From the NCBI GenBank assembly GCA_963678055.1, contig OY782679.1:1674001-1738000 (forward strand): 64,000 nucleotides of DNA, in the 5' to 3' direction. The notes beneath the pieces were generated by a model. That model saw only the letters and a list, made by a program, of their open reading frames with translations. It did not search any database and was not told where the DNA came from. Both the position numbers and the translations under genes were made by a program. This stretch comes from CAXXOK01 sp963678055. GTDB taxonomy: Bacteria > Bacillota > Clostridia > Christensenellales > Aristaeellaceae. Within the stretch, counting starts at the first letter, position 1, and each line of letters opens with the position of its first letter. This document shows, in pieces, positions 26,203 to 34,458 of this stretch.

Positions 26203-27966
26203 TTACATGCCTCCCGCCGATTTCATCGCCTGCTGCCGAATGATTTCGATATCCTTTGTTTCCAGCCCAATGAGTATGGTTTTAAAATGATCGTAGATCA
26301 CAAATCCAGACGGTGTTCCGGATTTCTTTTTTACATACTTACGCAGGGTATAGTCAATCGGAAACGCCGGATGATTGCGCCCTTTGCTATAGTATGCGGC
26401 CAGCTTGGCTGCAAACAAAAGGGTTTCGTCCGCCGGGGTATCAAGGGAGCGAATCACCACATGCGAGCCCGCAACATTTTGGGCGTGCAGCCAGGTTTCC
26501 TCCGGCCGGGCATGCAGCGTGATGCGGTCGTTCTGCACCGCGTTCTTGCCAACCAATATTTCCGTTCCGTCCGACGCGGTAAAGCGGTATGGCTGACCTT
26601 CCTTGCGCTTTTTACGCTTGGTGACCCCTGCATCAGGCCGCAAAAAGCCGTTATCGGTCAGAAAGTCCTTGATTTCGGTTAAATCGGTTGTCGTGGTGCA
26701 TTTATCCAAATCCTCCAGCACCGACTCCAGCACTTCCAGATCGTTTTCTATGGTACCGAGTTCTTTTTGCGCATACTGCTGTGCGCCTTTGGCCTTGCGG
26801 TATTTTTTATAGTAGTTTTGCGCATTGCGGGAAGGTGAGAGTTTCGAGCTGAGTGGAATGGTGACGGTCGCCTGCTGTGGATCGTAATAATTGATCACCT
26901 GGACCGATTCTGTGCCCTTTTCAATGCTGTGGAGATTGGCTGTCAGCAGTTCGCCATAGATGCGGTTCTCCTCGGCGCGTTCGTTTGTTGACAGGGTTTC
27001 CAGCATTTTCGCCCGTTTCTTTTCCAGTTTGCTGATATTGCTCTTCACCCGCTTGCGGATACCCGCACCCCGCTGGCTGATACGCGCATGCAGTTCTCGC
27101 TCGGCGTAAAAAGCATCCATCGCTTGGCTCAGCGTTGGGTATTCCGTTTGCAGGCTGAGCGCAAAGCTACGGTAGGGATACGGCAGGAACTCAATCGTCT
27201 TACCGTTTTGATCGCTGATTACGACTGGCGAGCGCTTTTCATGAAAGTTTGCATAAAAGGCCACAATGGCCTTGGCAACCGCCGGAAGCAGCTCGGGGGC
27301 GCATGTAAGTCCGTCCTCCACACCGGCTTGCAGGCAGAGTTCCTTTGCGCTGATGGTGGAAAGCCCGCTAACAGCTTCAATCAGCCCTTTATACAGTGGG
27401 CTGGATAGCGTGGACAAACGCTCCGCAAGCGCATCCGCCGTCATGGTAAAGGGATTGAGCTTATCCTGCTCCGGTGGCAGTGAAAACGTCTTGCCGGGCA
27501 TCACAACACGGACACGGCTGATATCAGCATTCACATGGTGAACACTGTCAATCGTCGTATTGTTTTCATCTACCAGCGTAATGTTGCTGTAGCGGCCCAT
27601 TGCCTCCAGTACCAGGGTCTTTTGTACCTCGTCGCCCATTTCATTCAGGGCCTGAAAGGTAAACAGCAGTACCCTGTCGCAGCCAAGCTGCTCTATTGCC
27701 GTCAATCGCGCACCGGACAGGTGCTTGCGCAGCAGCATACAAAACACCGGCGGTTCTGCTGGGTTTTCCATGGATTGCACCGTAATCTGCGTCCGCGCGG
27801 AGTTGGCATTCGCACTCAAAAGTAATCTATGGTTCGCCCCCTGATTGCGGATCAGCAAAAGGAGAACATCGCGTTCAGGTTGGTTGACTTTATCCACGCG
27901 CCCGCCAACCAGCGTTTCTTGCAGTTCGCGCGCTAAAAAAGAAAGCGTGAAACCGTCCATCGCCAT
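26203..27966 (-). CDS. rqcH: Ribosome quality control factor RqcH (NFACT family)
   Basis: 587 residues from ATG 27966, fixed by AGGAGG eight bases upstream; the long upstream frame extension is not coding. RqcH (formerly FbpA/Rqc2-like) binds stalled 50S subunits with peptidyl-tRNA and adds C-terminal alanine tails. The NFACT-N domain carries the critical D97/R98 pair (QLGCDRVLL), the middle holds a long coiled-coil region (about 345-430), and NFACT-R ends with GSHVVIRS. The basic KKRKKRKEGQ stretch precedes NFACT-R. It is divergent from rph-rdgB with overlapping promoters. Confidence 0.92.
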   Translation of the reverse strand: MAMDGFTLSFLARELQETLVGGRVDKVNQPERDVLLLLIRNQGANHRLLLSANANSARTQITVQSMENPAEPPVFCMLLRKHLSGARLTAIEQLGCDRVLLFTFQALNEMGDEVQKTLVLEAMGRYSNITLVDENNTTIDSVHHVNADISRVRVVMPGKTFSLPPEQDKLNPFTMTADALAERLSTLSSPLYKGLIEAVSGLSTISAKELCLQAGVEDGLTCAPELLPAVAKAIVAFYANFHEKRSPVVISDQNGKTIEFLPYPYRSFALSLQTEYPTLSQAMDAFYAERELHARISQRGAGIRKRVKSNISKLEKKRAKMLETLSTNERAEENRIYGELLTANLHSIEKGTESVQVINYYDPQQATVTIPLSSKLSPSRNAQNYYKKYRKAKGAQQYAQKELGTIENDLEVLESVLEDLDKCTTTTDLTEIKDFLTDNGFLRPDAGVTKRKKRKEGQPYRFTASDGTEILVGKNAVQNDRITLHARPEETWLHAQNVAGSHVVIRSLDTPADETLLFAAKLAAYYSKGRNHPAFPIDYTLRKYVKKKSGTPSGFVIYDHFKTILIGLETKDIEIIRQQAMKSAGGM

Positions 27967-27997
27967 ACCCTTCGCCTCCTTTCCTTCCAATGTATTG

Positions 27998-28027
27998 ATG
28001 ATAGCATACAACGCCGCCGCTGGACAA
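27998..28027 (-). promoter_or_regulatory. Promoter for rqcH-GNAT
   Basis: On the minus strand TTGTCC (28027-28022), an 18-base spacer and TATCAT (28003-27998), about 30 bases before rqcH. Its -35 box overlaps the -35 box of the divergent rph promoter. Confidence 0.5.
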
Positions 28028-28049
28028 CAGGAAACCCAAAACGTATAAT
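28021..28049 (+). promoter_or_regulatory. Promoter for rph-rdgB-yfcE
   Basis: TGGACA at 28021-28026 and a perfect TATAAT at 28044-28049 with a 17-base spacer. Confidence 0.75.
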
Positions 28050-28087
28050 AGCGACAGAATGTTGCAAGTTGAAAGGATGTGCCGGTA

Positions 28088-29404
28088 TTGAAGCGGACAG
28101 ACGGGCGATTGGCAGCGCAGGCAAGGGCATGCGCCATAGAGACAGATTTTGTAAAAACGGCGGATGGTAGCTGCCTGATTACCGTTGGAAATACAAAGGT
28201 GATTTGCACCGCAAGTGTTGAAGAAGGTGTACCGCCGTTCCTGCGCGGAAAAGAGCAGGGCTGGGTTACCGCAGAGTATGCGATGCTCCCAGCCTCAACC
28301 GGCTCGCGCAAAAAGCGTGACGGCATTAAAAAAGACGGACGCAGCGTGGAAATCCAACGCATCATCGGCCGTTCCCTGCGGCAGGCAGTCGATATGGCGC
28401 TGCTGGGGCCGCGTACGATTACGCTGGACTGCGATGTATTGCAGGCAGACGGTGGCACGCGCACCGCATCAATTACCGGCGCATTTGTCGCCCTAAGCCT
28501 GGCTGTGCAGAAGCTGATACAAAATGGTTTGTTGCAGAAAAATCCGATTGTTGGCCAAATCGCGGCAATCAGTGTTGGCGTGGTGGATGATCAACCCATG
28601 CTCGACCTGTGCTATAGCGAGGACTCCGCTGCGCAAACCGATATGAACCTGGTGATGAATCACGAGGGCGCGTTTATTGAGCTGCAAGGCACCGGGGAAG
28701 GCCGCGCCTTTACCCAGCAGGAATTGCAGGTGCTATTGCAATATGGCCGCCGTGGCATACTCAGCCTGATGAAAGACCAGCGCAAAGCCCTGCAGGAGGC
28801 AGCCCATCTCTTACCACTGCCACGCCTGGCCGTTGCCACTGCAAACGAGCACAAACTGCAAGAGCTTCGCTCGCTGCTGCGCGGTGTGTGCCAGCCTGTG
28901 AGCATGAAGGAACTTGGCTATACCGATGAAATTGATGAAACTGGCACAAACTTTGCCGAAAACGCCGCGTTGAAAGCCGATGCTGTGATGAAAGCGACGG
29001 GTTTGCCCGCCCTGGCCGACGACAGCGGCTTGGCCGTCGATGCTTTACAGGGTGCCCCCGGTGTACACAGTGCACGCTATGCCGGCACGCACGGAGACGA
29101 CCAGGCGAACAACGCCCTGTTGCTGCGTAACATGGAAGGGCAAAACAACCGCGCCTGCAAATTCGTTTGCTCCATGGCACTGGCGCTTCCCGCTGCACCA
29201 ACCGAAACCGTGACCGGCGAATGCCACGGCACACTGCTTACCGCCCCGCGCGGCGAAAGCGGCTTTGGGTACGATCCGCTGTTTCTGTATGATAACAATC
29301 AAACCTTTGCAGAGCTCTCGCAGGCGGAGAAGAATAAGGTCAGCCACCGCGCTGTGGCCGCCGAGAAAATGCTAAGCGTGCTCCGCGACCTGTTCTGGGC
29401 ATGA
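28088..29404 (+). CDS. rph: RNase PH fused to XTP/dITP diphosphatase (RdgB/HAM1)
   Basis: About 438 residues. Residues 1-238 are RNase PH, which trims tRNA 3' ends by phosphorolysis: KRTDGR at the start, GWVTAEYAMLPASTGSR, KDGRSVEIQRIIGRSLRQA and CDVLQADGGTRTASITGA. Residues 245-438 are RdgB, which hydrolyses non-canonical purine nucleotides: ATANEHKLQELRSLL, ETGTNFAENAALKA, ALADDSGLAVDAL and GFGYDPLF. The two-domain fusion is known in some Clostridia. TTG 28088 is preferred, since AAAGGA lies 11 bases upstream; GTG 28079 is too close to it. Confidence 0.93.
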   Translation: MKRTDGRLAAQARACAIETDFVKTADGSCLITVGNTKVICTASVEEGVPPFLRGKEQGWVTAEYAMLPASTGSRKKRDGIKKDGRSVEIQRIIGRSLRQAVDMALLGPRTITLDCDVLQADGGTRTASITGAFVALSLAVQKLIQNGLLQKNPIVGQIAAISVGVVDDQPMLDLCYSEDSAAQTDMNLVMNHEGAFIELQGTGEGRAFTQQELQVLLQYGRRGILSLMKDQRKALQEAAHLLPLPRLAVATANEHKLQELRSLLRGVCQPVSMKELGYTDEIDETGTNFAENAALKADAVMKATGLPALADDSGLAVDALQGAPGVHSARYAGTHGDDQANNALLLRNMEGQNNRACKFVCSMALALPAAPTETVTGECHGTLLTAPRGESGFGYDPLFLYDNNQTFAELSQAEKNKVSHRAVAAEKMLSVLRDLFWA

Positions 29405-29907
29405 GAATCGTCGTCTTTTCCGATACCCATCAAAACAAAGCACTGCTAGCACAATCGGTCCGTCAGGCAATCGCCGATGGGCCGATTGATGTGCTCATCC
29501 ACTGCGGCGACGGGGTGCGCGATTTGGAAGAAGTTGAAGCAGCGCTGCTTGGCGCTAACCAGTGTATCCGCTTCATCGCTGTGCGCGGCAACTGCGACCT
29601 TGCTGCCCAGCACTACCCCGCAACTGATACCGCAGACCTGAATGGTGTCAGGACAATGGTCACACATGGGCATTTATACGCGGTCAAGTACGGCCTTGAT
29701 TCGCTTTCCAAATCAGCGCGGGATATGGGCATGCGTTTGGTTTTCTTTGGTCATACGCATCAGCCTGTTGTCAAGGAAAAACACGGGGTACTGCTCATCA
29801 ATCCCGGTTCGCTGACGGCCGTTTCCATGAATGGATATGCCTATCTGCAAGTGGAGATTGATGATAATCAAAATATTCAAGAAATGTATGTCAAACATCG
29901 ATCATAA
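29401..29907 (+). CDS. YfcE/MJ0936-type metallophosphoesterase
   Basis: 168 residues. The calcineurin-like fold shows VVFSDTHQNKAL (motif D-x-H), IHCGDGVRDLEE (GD), VRGNCD (GNxD), THGHLYAVKYG (GHG-like) and FFGHTHQPV (GHTH). Members hydrolyse phosphodiesters in vitro. ATG 29401 overlaps the stop of rph-rdgB (ATGA), an arrangement common in Firmicutes. Confidence 0.92.
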   Translation: MRIVVFSDTHQNKALLAQSVRQAIADGPIDVLIHCGDGVRDLEEVEAALLGANQCIRFIAVRGNCDLAAQHYPATDTADLNGVRTMVTHGHLYAVKYGLDSLSKSARDMGMRLVFFGHTHQPVVKEKHGVLLINPGSLTAVSMNGYAYLQVEIDDNQNIQEMYVKHRS

Positions 29908-29911
29908 ATCG

Positions 29912-29940
29912 TTGACAAGTGCAAATAAGCGTGCTATCAT
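29912..29940 (+). promoter_or_regulatory. Promoter of the iscR-iscS-iscU operon
   Basis: Perfect TTGACA at 29912-29917 and TATCAT at 29935-29940 with a 17-base spacer, shortly after the yfcE stop. Confidence 0.8.
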
Positions 29941-29947
29941 TACCTTG

Positions 29948-29972
29948 ATACCCGACCAGAATACTATGGTAT
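29948..29972. promoter_or_regulatory. Probable IscR-type operator (autoregulation)
   Basis: A 25-base imperfect palindrome beginning ATACCCGAC and ending CTATGGTAT lies just after the promoter, over the expected transcription start. Its length and layout match type 1 IscR sites (ATA...GAC...TAT). The longer arms CTTGATACC (29944-29952) and GGTATCAAG (29968-29976) are a perfect 9-base inverted repeat. Repression by [2Fe-2S]-IscR is inferred. Confidence 0.6.
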
Positions 29973-29988
29973 CAAGAGGCAGGTACAC

Positions 29989-30381
29989 ATGAGGTTATCC
30001 ACCCGCGGCAAATATGGGCTGTACGCCATGCATTATTTAGCCCAGCATGAGAACGACGGCCCCCAGAGCCTGAGTCATATCGCCGATATCGGCGTTCCCA
30101 AGCAGTACTTGGAGCAGCTGCTGGGCGGCTTGCGGCGCAGCGGTCTCATTCGTTCTGTTCGCGGGGTAAACGGCGGATACCAAATCGCCAAACCGTCATC
30201 AGAGATTACGGTGCTGGATATACTGGACGCGATGGAAGGCCCGCTGGAGCTGAGTGATTGTATTGCCAATGGTCGGTGTTGCTCCAAAGCACCCCAATGC
30301 CGTGTACGCGATATGTGGGAGAAATTGACCGACACCATCAACCATGAACTTAACAGCGTAACATTGAAAGACATGCTCTAA
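29989..30381 (+). CDS. iscR: Rrf2/IscR family Fe-S cluster regulator
   Basis: 130 residues. The winged helix-turn-helix covers residues 1-65 (MRLSTRGKYGLYAMHYLA, LEQLLGGLRRSGLIRSVRGVNGGY). Three cluster cysteines, C91, C97 (with C98) and C104, have the spacing of E. coli IscR C92/C98/C104, so it probably binds a [2Fe-2S] cluster and senses Fe-S supply. The iscS-iscU genes follow, and an IscR-like palindrome lies upstream. CymR-type (cysteine) control is less likely given the cysteines. Confidence 0.9.
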   Translation: MRLSTRGKYGLYAMHYLAQHENDGPQSLSHIADIGVPKQYLEQLLGGLRRSGLIRSVRGVNGGYQIAKPSSEITVLDILDAMEGPLELSDCIANGRCCSKAPQCRVRDMWEKLTDTINHELNSVTLKDML

Positions 30382-30399
30382 GCATCGAGAGGACACAGT

Positions 30400-31581
30400 A
30401 TGAACCATAAGATGATCTATCTGGACAACGCAGCAACCACTCCGGTACGGCCGGAGGTGCTTTCGGCCATGCTGCCCTGGTTTACCGAGCATTACGGAAA
30501 TCCCAGTTCTATTCATACCGCCGGGCGGGAAGCCAAAATTGCTGTGGAAACCGCCCGCAAGCAGGTAGCTGCTGCCATTGGCGCGAAACCTCAAGAGGTA
30601 TATTTCACCGGTTGCGGTTCCGAAAGCGACAACTGGGCGATTCGCGGATTAGCAGATGTCGCCAAGGGCAAACACATAATCACCAGCGCGATTGAGCATC
30701 ACGCCGTGCTGCACCCTTGTGAGTACTTAGAGAAGAAGGGTTACGAAGTCACCTATCTGCCGGTGGACGAGTTCGGCCATGTCAGCCCTCAGGCCGTAAA
30801 GGATGCGATTCGCGAAGACACCATGCTGATTACGATCATGACCGCCAACAACGAAATCGGCACCATTCAGCCGATTGCTGAAATCGGTGAGATTGCAAAA
30901 GCGGCAGGCGTGCCCTTCCATACCGACGCAGTACAGGCCGTTGGCGCGATCCCGGTTGATGTCAAAGACATGAACGTGGATATGCTGTCGCTCTCGGCTC
31001 ACAAATTTAACGGGCCTAAGGGCGTTGGTGCGCTGTACATCCGCAAAGGCTTGCGCGTTTCACCGTTCATGCTGGGCGGCGCGCAGGAGCACAACAAGCG
31101 GGCCGGTACGGAAAACCTGGCATCCATCGTCGGGCTGGGTAAGGCCATTGAAATCGCCGTGTCCGAAATGGACGAGCATTCCAAGGTTCTTGCAAAAATG
31201 CGCGACCGGCTGATTGCCGGGGTTACGGAAACCATCCCCGATGTACGCCTGAACGGTCACCCCACCGATCGACTGCCCAACAACTTCAATATGTGCTTCC
31301 GGTTTATTGAAGGGGAAAGCTTGCTGATGCGGCTTGACCTGGCCGGGATCGAAGGTTCCAGCGGCTCGGCCTGCACCAGCGGCAGCTTGGACCCCTCGCA
31401 CGTACTGCTGGCGATTGGGCTCCCCCACGAAATTGCCCACGGCAGCCTGCGCCTCACCCTGGGACATGACACCACGGAAGAGGATATTGACTATGTGCTG
31501 GAGAAACTACCCGGCATTGTAAAAGTTCTACGGGACATGAGCCCGCTGTATCATTTGGAGAAAGTGAAGGAGAATGCCTGA
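30400..31581 (+). CDS. iscS: Cysteine desulfurase IscS/NifS
   Basis: 393 residues. It removes sulfur from cysteine and passes it to IscU. Visible are YLDNAATTPVRPEVL, HTDAVQAVG, the PLP lysine K202 in SAHKFNGPKG, the TENLASIVG block and the persulfide cysteine C325 in SSGSACTSGSLDPSHVL. The long mobile loop and the cysteine place it in the NifS/IscS group I. GAGAGG precedes the ATG, and the stop overlaps iscU. Confidence 0.95.
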   Translation: MNHKMIYLDNAATTPVRPEVLSAMLPWFTEHYGNPSSIHTAGREAKIAVETARKQVAAAIGAKPQEVYFTGCGSESDNWAIRGLADVAKGKHIITSAIEHHAVLHPCEYLEKKGYEVTYLPVDEFGHVSPQAVKDAIREDTMLITIMTANNEIGTIQPIAEIGEIAKAAGVPFHTDAVQAVGAIPVDVKDMNVDMLSLSAHKFNGPKGVGALYIRKGLRVSPFMLGGAQEHNKRAGTENLASIVGLGKAIEIAVSEMDEHSKVLAKMRDRLIAGVTETIPDVRLNGHPTDRLPNNFNMCFRFIEGESLLMRLDLAGIEGSSGSACTSGSLDPSHVLLAIGLPHEIAHGSLRLTLGHDTTEEDIDYVLEKLPGIVKVLRDMSPLYHLEKVKENA

Positions 31582-31949
31582 TGTACACTGAAAAGGTAAT
31601 GGACCATTTTGAAAACCCCCGCAATGTGGGTGAAATCGAGAACGCTTCGGGTTCCGGCACGGTTGGCAATGCCAAATGCGGGGACATCATGAAGATGGAT
31701 ATCAAGGTTGAAAACGACGTAATCGTCGATGCGAAATTCAAGACCTTCGGTTGCTGCGCTGCGGTTGCAACATCCAGCATGGCCACCGAAATGATCATCG
31801 GAAAAACAATTGAGGAAGCCCTGGCGCTGACAAACAAACAGGTAATGGATGAACTGGGCGGCCTGCCGCCTGTGAAAGTCCACTGCTCGGTGCTCGCGGA
31901 AGAATCCATCCGTGCCGCACTGGAAGATTACAAAAAGAGCCACGCCTAA
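31581..31949 (+). CDS. iscU: Fe-S scaffold protein IscU/NifU N-terminal type
   Basis: 122 residues, a single-domain scaffold. Cluster ligands are visible: C33 with D35 in NAKCGD, C58 (and C59) in KTFGCCAAV, and C102 in KVHCSVLAEE. The start overlaps the iscS stop (TGATG). No hscA, hscB or fdx follow; this minimal iscRSU set is typical of Clostridia. Confidence 0.95.
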   Translation: MYTEKVMDHFENPRNVGEIENASGSGTVGNAKCGDIMKMDIKVENDVIVDAKFKTFGCCAAVATSSMATEMIIGKTIEEALALTNKQVMDELGGLPPVKVHCSVLAEESIRAALEDYKKSHA

Positions 31950-31972
31950 GCCGCTTCCCGAAAGGACACGGT

Positions 31973-33745
31973 ATGCCCGAACTTAACGGCAACCTGGACG
32001 GCATTAAACAATCCATGCTCAACGAGCTGAAAACCCTATACGACGAGCAAATCCCCACGGACTCTTTTATACCGTACGAGCTTTTACAAAGGCTCTGCGG
32101 TTTTTCCGCGTCCACAAATCGTGAAATCGCCCTGTATATCTCCCGCTATGGGGATATTGTGGATGTAATCGTCGGTAAATCCGACCGCATTGATCTGCCC
32201 GACATTCGCATGCGGCGCAGCGCTGCGCGCCTGTCTATGGTACGCTGCGTGCATACGCATCCGCGCTATGGCGGCGAGCTAAGCGATGTGGATATCTCCG
32301 CACTGGTCACCATACAGCTGGACGCGATGTGCGCTGTAGGCGTGAGTGAGAGCGGCAACCCCACAACCGTGCAGTGCGCATTCCTGGACCCGTTTAAACA
32401 TAGCGGAACTACCCTTACGGAGCTCCTCCCCGCCAAATCGTTACCGGATGCCAAGTGGCTGCAACAAATAGACGATGTAGACAGCGAATACCGCGCCGCG
32501 CTTCCGGCATCGGAATCCGAGCAGGAACAGGCCATTCTTGTCGGCATTGATAACGAAGATTCTCTGGCCGAGCTATCCATGCTACTGGAAACCGCCGGTG
32601 CGGTCACGCTGGATACTGTGCTGCAAAAGCGCGACAAGCCGGATTCGCAGTTTTGCATCGGCAAGGGCAAGGCAGAAGACCTGGCAATGGATGTGCAAAC
32701 CCTGCAAGCGAACCTTGTAGTGTTTGATGAGGAATTGACCGGTGTTATGCAGCGTAACTTGGAAGAACTTTTACAAGTCAAAGTCATCGACCGGACAGCG
32801 CTGATTCTGGACATCTTCGCCATGCGCGCCAAGACCAGCGAAGGCAAGCTGCAAGTTGAAATGGCACAGCTGAAATACCGCTCGCAGCGTCTGCTTGGTC
32901 AAGGGCTGGTGCTCAGCCGACTGGCCGGTGGCATTGGTACACGCGGCCCCGGCGAAAGCAAGCTAGAGGTCAGCCGCCGCCGCATCCGCGAGCGGACGAA
33001 CGATCTGCAGCGCCAATTAAACGGCTTGGAAAGCCAGCGCTCCCTGCGCCGCAAACGCCGGGAGAAAAACCGTATTCCCATCGTCGCATTAGTCGGCTAT
33101 ACCAATGCCGGTAAATCCACCCTGTTTAATCAACTCACCGGCGCGGATGTGTATGTGAAAGACGCACTGTTTGCAACGCTGGACAACGTATCCCGCCCCA
33201 TCACCCTGCCGCGCGGTGGCCACGCTTTGCTGATTGATACCGTCGGCTTTATTCACAAGCTCCCCCATGATTTGGTGAAAGCCTTTCATGCTACGCTGGA
33301 AGAAGCCGCCTTGGCGGATGTGATTGTCGTAGTGTCCGACGGCGCAAGCCCCTACCTGCTTAAGCATCAAAAAACCGTACAGGAAACGCTGGAGAGCCTG
33401 GGTGCCGGAGACAAGCCGCAGATTCAAGTTTTGAACAAGTCCGATCTGATGCCCGCCGACCAAAACTCCGACCCGGACGCACTCACCATCAGCGCACTGC
33501 GTGGAGATGGTCTGGATACGCTGCTTAGTGCGATTGAAACCGCCGTGTCGGCCGATTTGCAAACGCTGCACCTGTTTGTGCCGTTTTCCGCCTATCATGT
33601 GCTCAACAAAATTCGCAATGGCGGTGTCATCCGCTCGCAAGAGTATTTAGATGACGGTGTTAAGCTGGTAGTCGAAGCCGAAAGCAGCCTGGTTAGCAGC
33701 CTCGCCAAAGAAGGGATACGGATACTGAATGACGAAATTGTATAG
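31973..33745 (+). CDS. hflX: GTPase HflX with N-terminal JAMM-like domain
   Basis: 590 residues. HflX is a ribosome-splitting GTPase. The core starts near residue 185: the HflX N-domain (GKAEDLAMDVQTL, FDEELTGVMQRNLEE, RTALILDIFAMRAKT), the glycine-rich GIGTRGPGESKLE helical arm, then the G domain with GYTNAGKSTLFNQLTGA, IDTVGFIHKLPHDLV and NKSDLM. The first 180 residues are an extension found in many clostridial HflX proteins. It reads E51...HTHPRYGGELSDVD, that is H94-x-H96-x7-S104-x2-D107, the full JAMM metalloprotease signature, in a RadC-like strand context. See findings. Confidence 0.92.
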   Translation: MPELNGNLDGIKQSMLNELKTLYDEQIPTDSFIPYELLQRLCGFSASTNREIALYISRYGDIVDVIVGKSDRIDLPDIRMRRSAARLSMVRCVHTHPRYGGELSDVDISALVTIQLDAMCAVGVSESGNPTTVQCAFLDPFKHSGTTLTELLPAKSLPDAKWLQQIDDVDSEYRAALPASESEQEQAILVGIDNEDSLAELSMLLETAGAVTLDTVLQKRDKPDSQFCIGKGKAEDLAMDVQTLQANLVVFDEELTGVMQRNLEELLQVKVIDRTALILDIFAMRAKTSEGKLQVEMAQLKYRSQRLLGQGLVLSRLAGGIGTRGPGESKLEVSRRRIRERTNDLQRQLNGLESQRSLRRKRREKNRIPIVALVGYTNAGKSTLFNQLTGADVYVKDALFATLDNVSRPITLPRGGHALLIDTVGFIHKLPHDLVKAFHATLEEAALADVIVVVSDGASPYLLKHQKTVQETLESLGAGDKPQIQVLNKSDLMPADQNSDPDALTISALRGDGLDTLLSAIETAVSADLQTLHLFVPFSAYHVLNKIRNGGVIRSQEYLDDGVKLVVEAESSLVSSLAKEGIRILNDEIV

Positions 33746-33780
33746 TCAATTGTCAGTGTAAAGAAAGGTGTGCGTTCTCG

Positions 33781-34458
33781 TTGCTGGAAAAGGCTGTTTC
33801 CGTAATATTATTAACTGCATCGCTGCTTAAAGGCGGCGTGGATGCCGCCATCCCCGATAAGAATATTGACGGCACTTTTTTTCTGGTGAATCGCAGCCAG
33901 ATGCTGAGCGAATCCTTTGAACCCGAGATCCGAAAAACAAATTTGCCGGGTATATCTCAGTCCATGCGCGAAGATGCTGCCGTGGCACTGGAAGCCATGT
34001 TTGCCGCAGCCAAAGAAGACGGCATCCGCCTTTCGACCGTATCGGGCTATCGGAGTTATTCCAAACAAAACTCCATCTACGCCCGCAAAGTCGCGTCCGC
34101 CGGTACAAAGGTTGCTGATGCTTATGTGGCCAAGCCCGGCTGTAGCGAACACCAACTGGGACAGGCGATGGATGTGTCCAAAGCGTCCTCCTCCAGCCTG
34201 ACCAGCAAGTTCGGCACCACCAAGGAAGGCCAATGGGTCGCTGAAAACGCACATTTATATGGCTTTATCATCCGCTATCCTGAAGGCATGGAGGATATTA
34301 CCGGCTATGCCTACGAACCCTGGCACCTGCGCTATATCGGCACAGACTTTGCCATGGATGTGTATGAGTCCGGCTTACCACTGGATTTATATGCATCGCT
34401 ACACCGCCTAGAAGTCTATACCTTCCTGATTCGGCAATCCGCAGAGGTGCAACCATGA
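33781..34458 (+). CDS. D-alanyl-D-alanine carboxypeptidase, VanY family (paralogue 1)
   Basis: 225 residues from TTG 33781, the only start giving the N-terminal signal-like segment (residues 1-23). VanY/M15B enzymes cut the terminal D-Ala from peptidoglycan stems outside the membrane. The zinc site is complete: H124 and D131 in CSEHQLGQAMD, E179 and H182 in EPWHLRY, with VSGYRSYSKQ before and GFIIRYPEG between. The next gene overlaps by four bases and encodes a second VanY. The ribosome binding site (GAAAGG) is rather far, at about 12 bases. Confidence 0.88.
   Translation: MLEKAVSVILLTASLLKGGVDAAIPDKNIDGTFFLVNRSQMLSESFEPEIRKTNLPGISQSMREDAAVALEAMFAAAKEDGIRLSTVSGYRSYSKQNSIYARKVASAGTKVADAYVAKPGCSEHQLGQAMDVSKASSSSLTSKFGTTKEGQWVAENAHLYGFIIRYPEGMEDITGYAYEPWHLRYIGTDFAMDVYESGLPLDLYASLHRLEVYTFLIRQSAEVQP

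Noticed and set aside
26203..28464. Upstream extension of the rqcH reading frame to 28464
   Set aside because: It runs antisense through rph, has no recognisable protein features, and the true start at 27966 has a strong ribosome binding site and the NFACT N-terminus.
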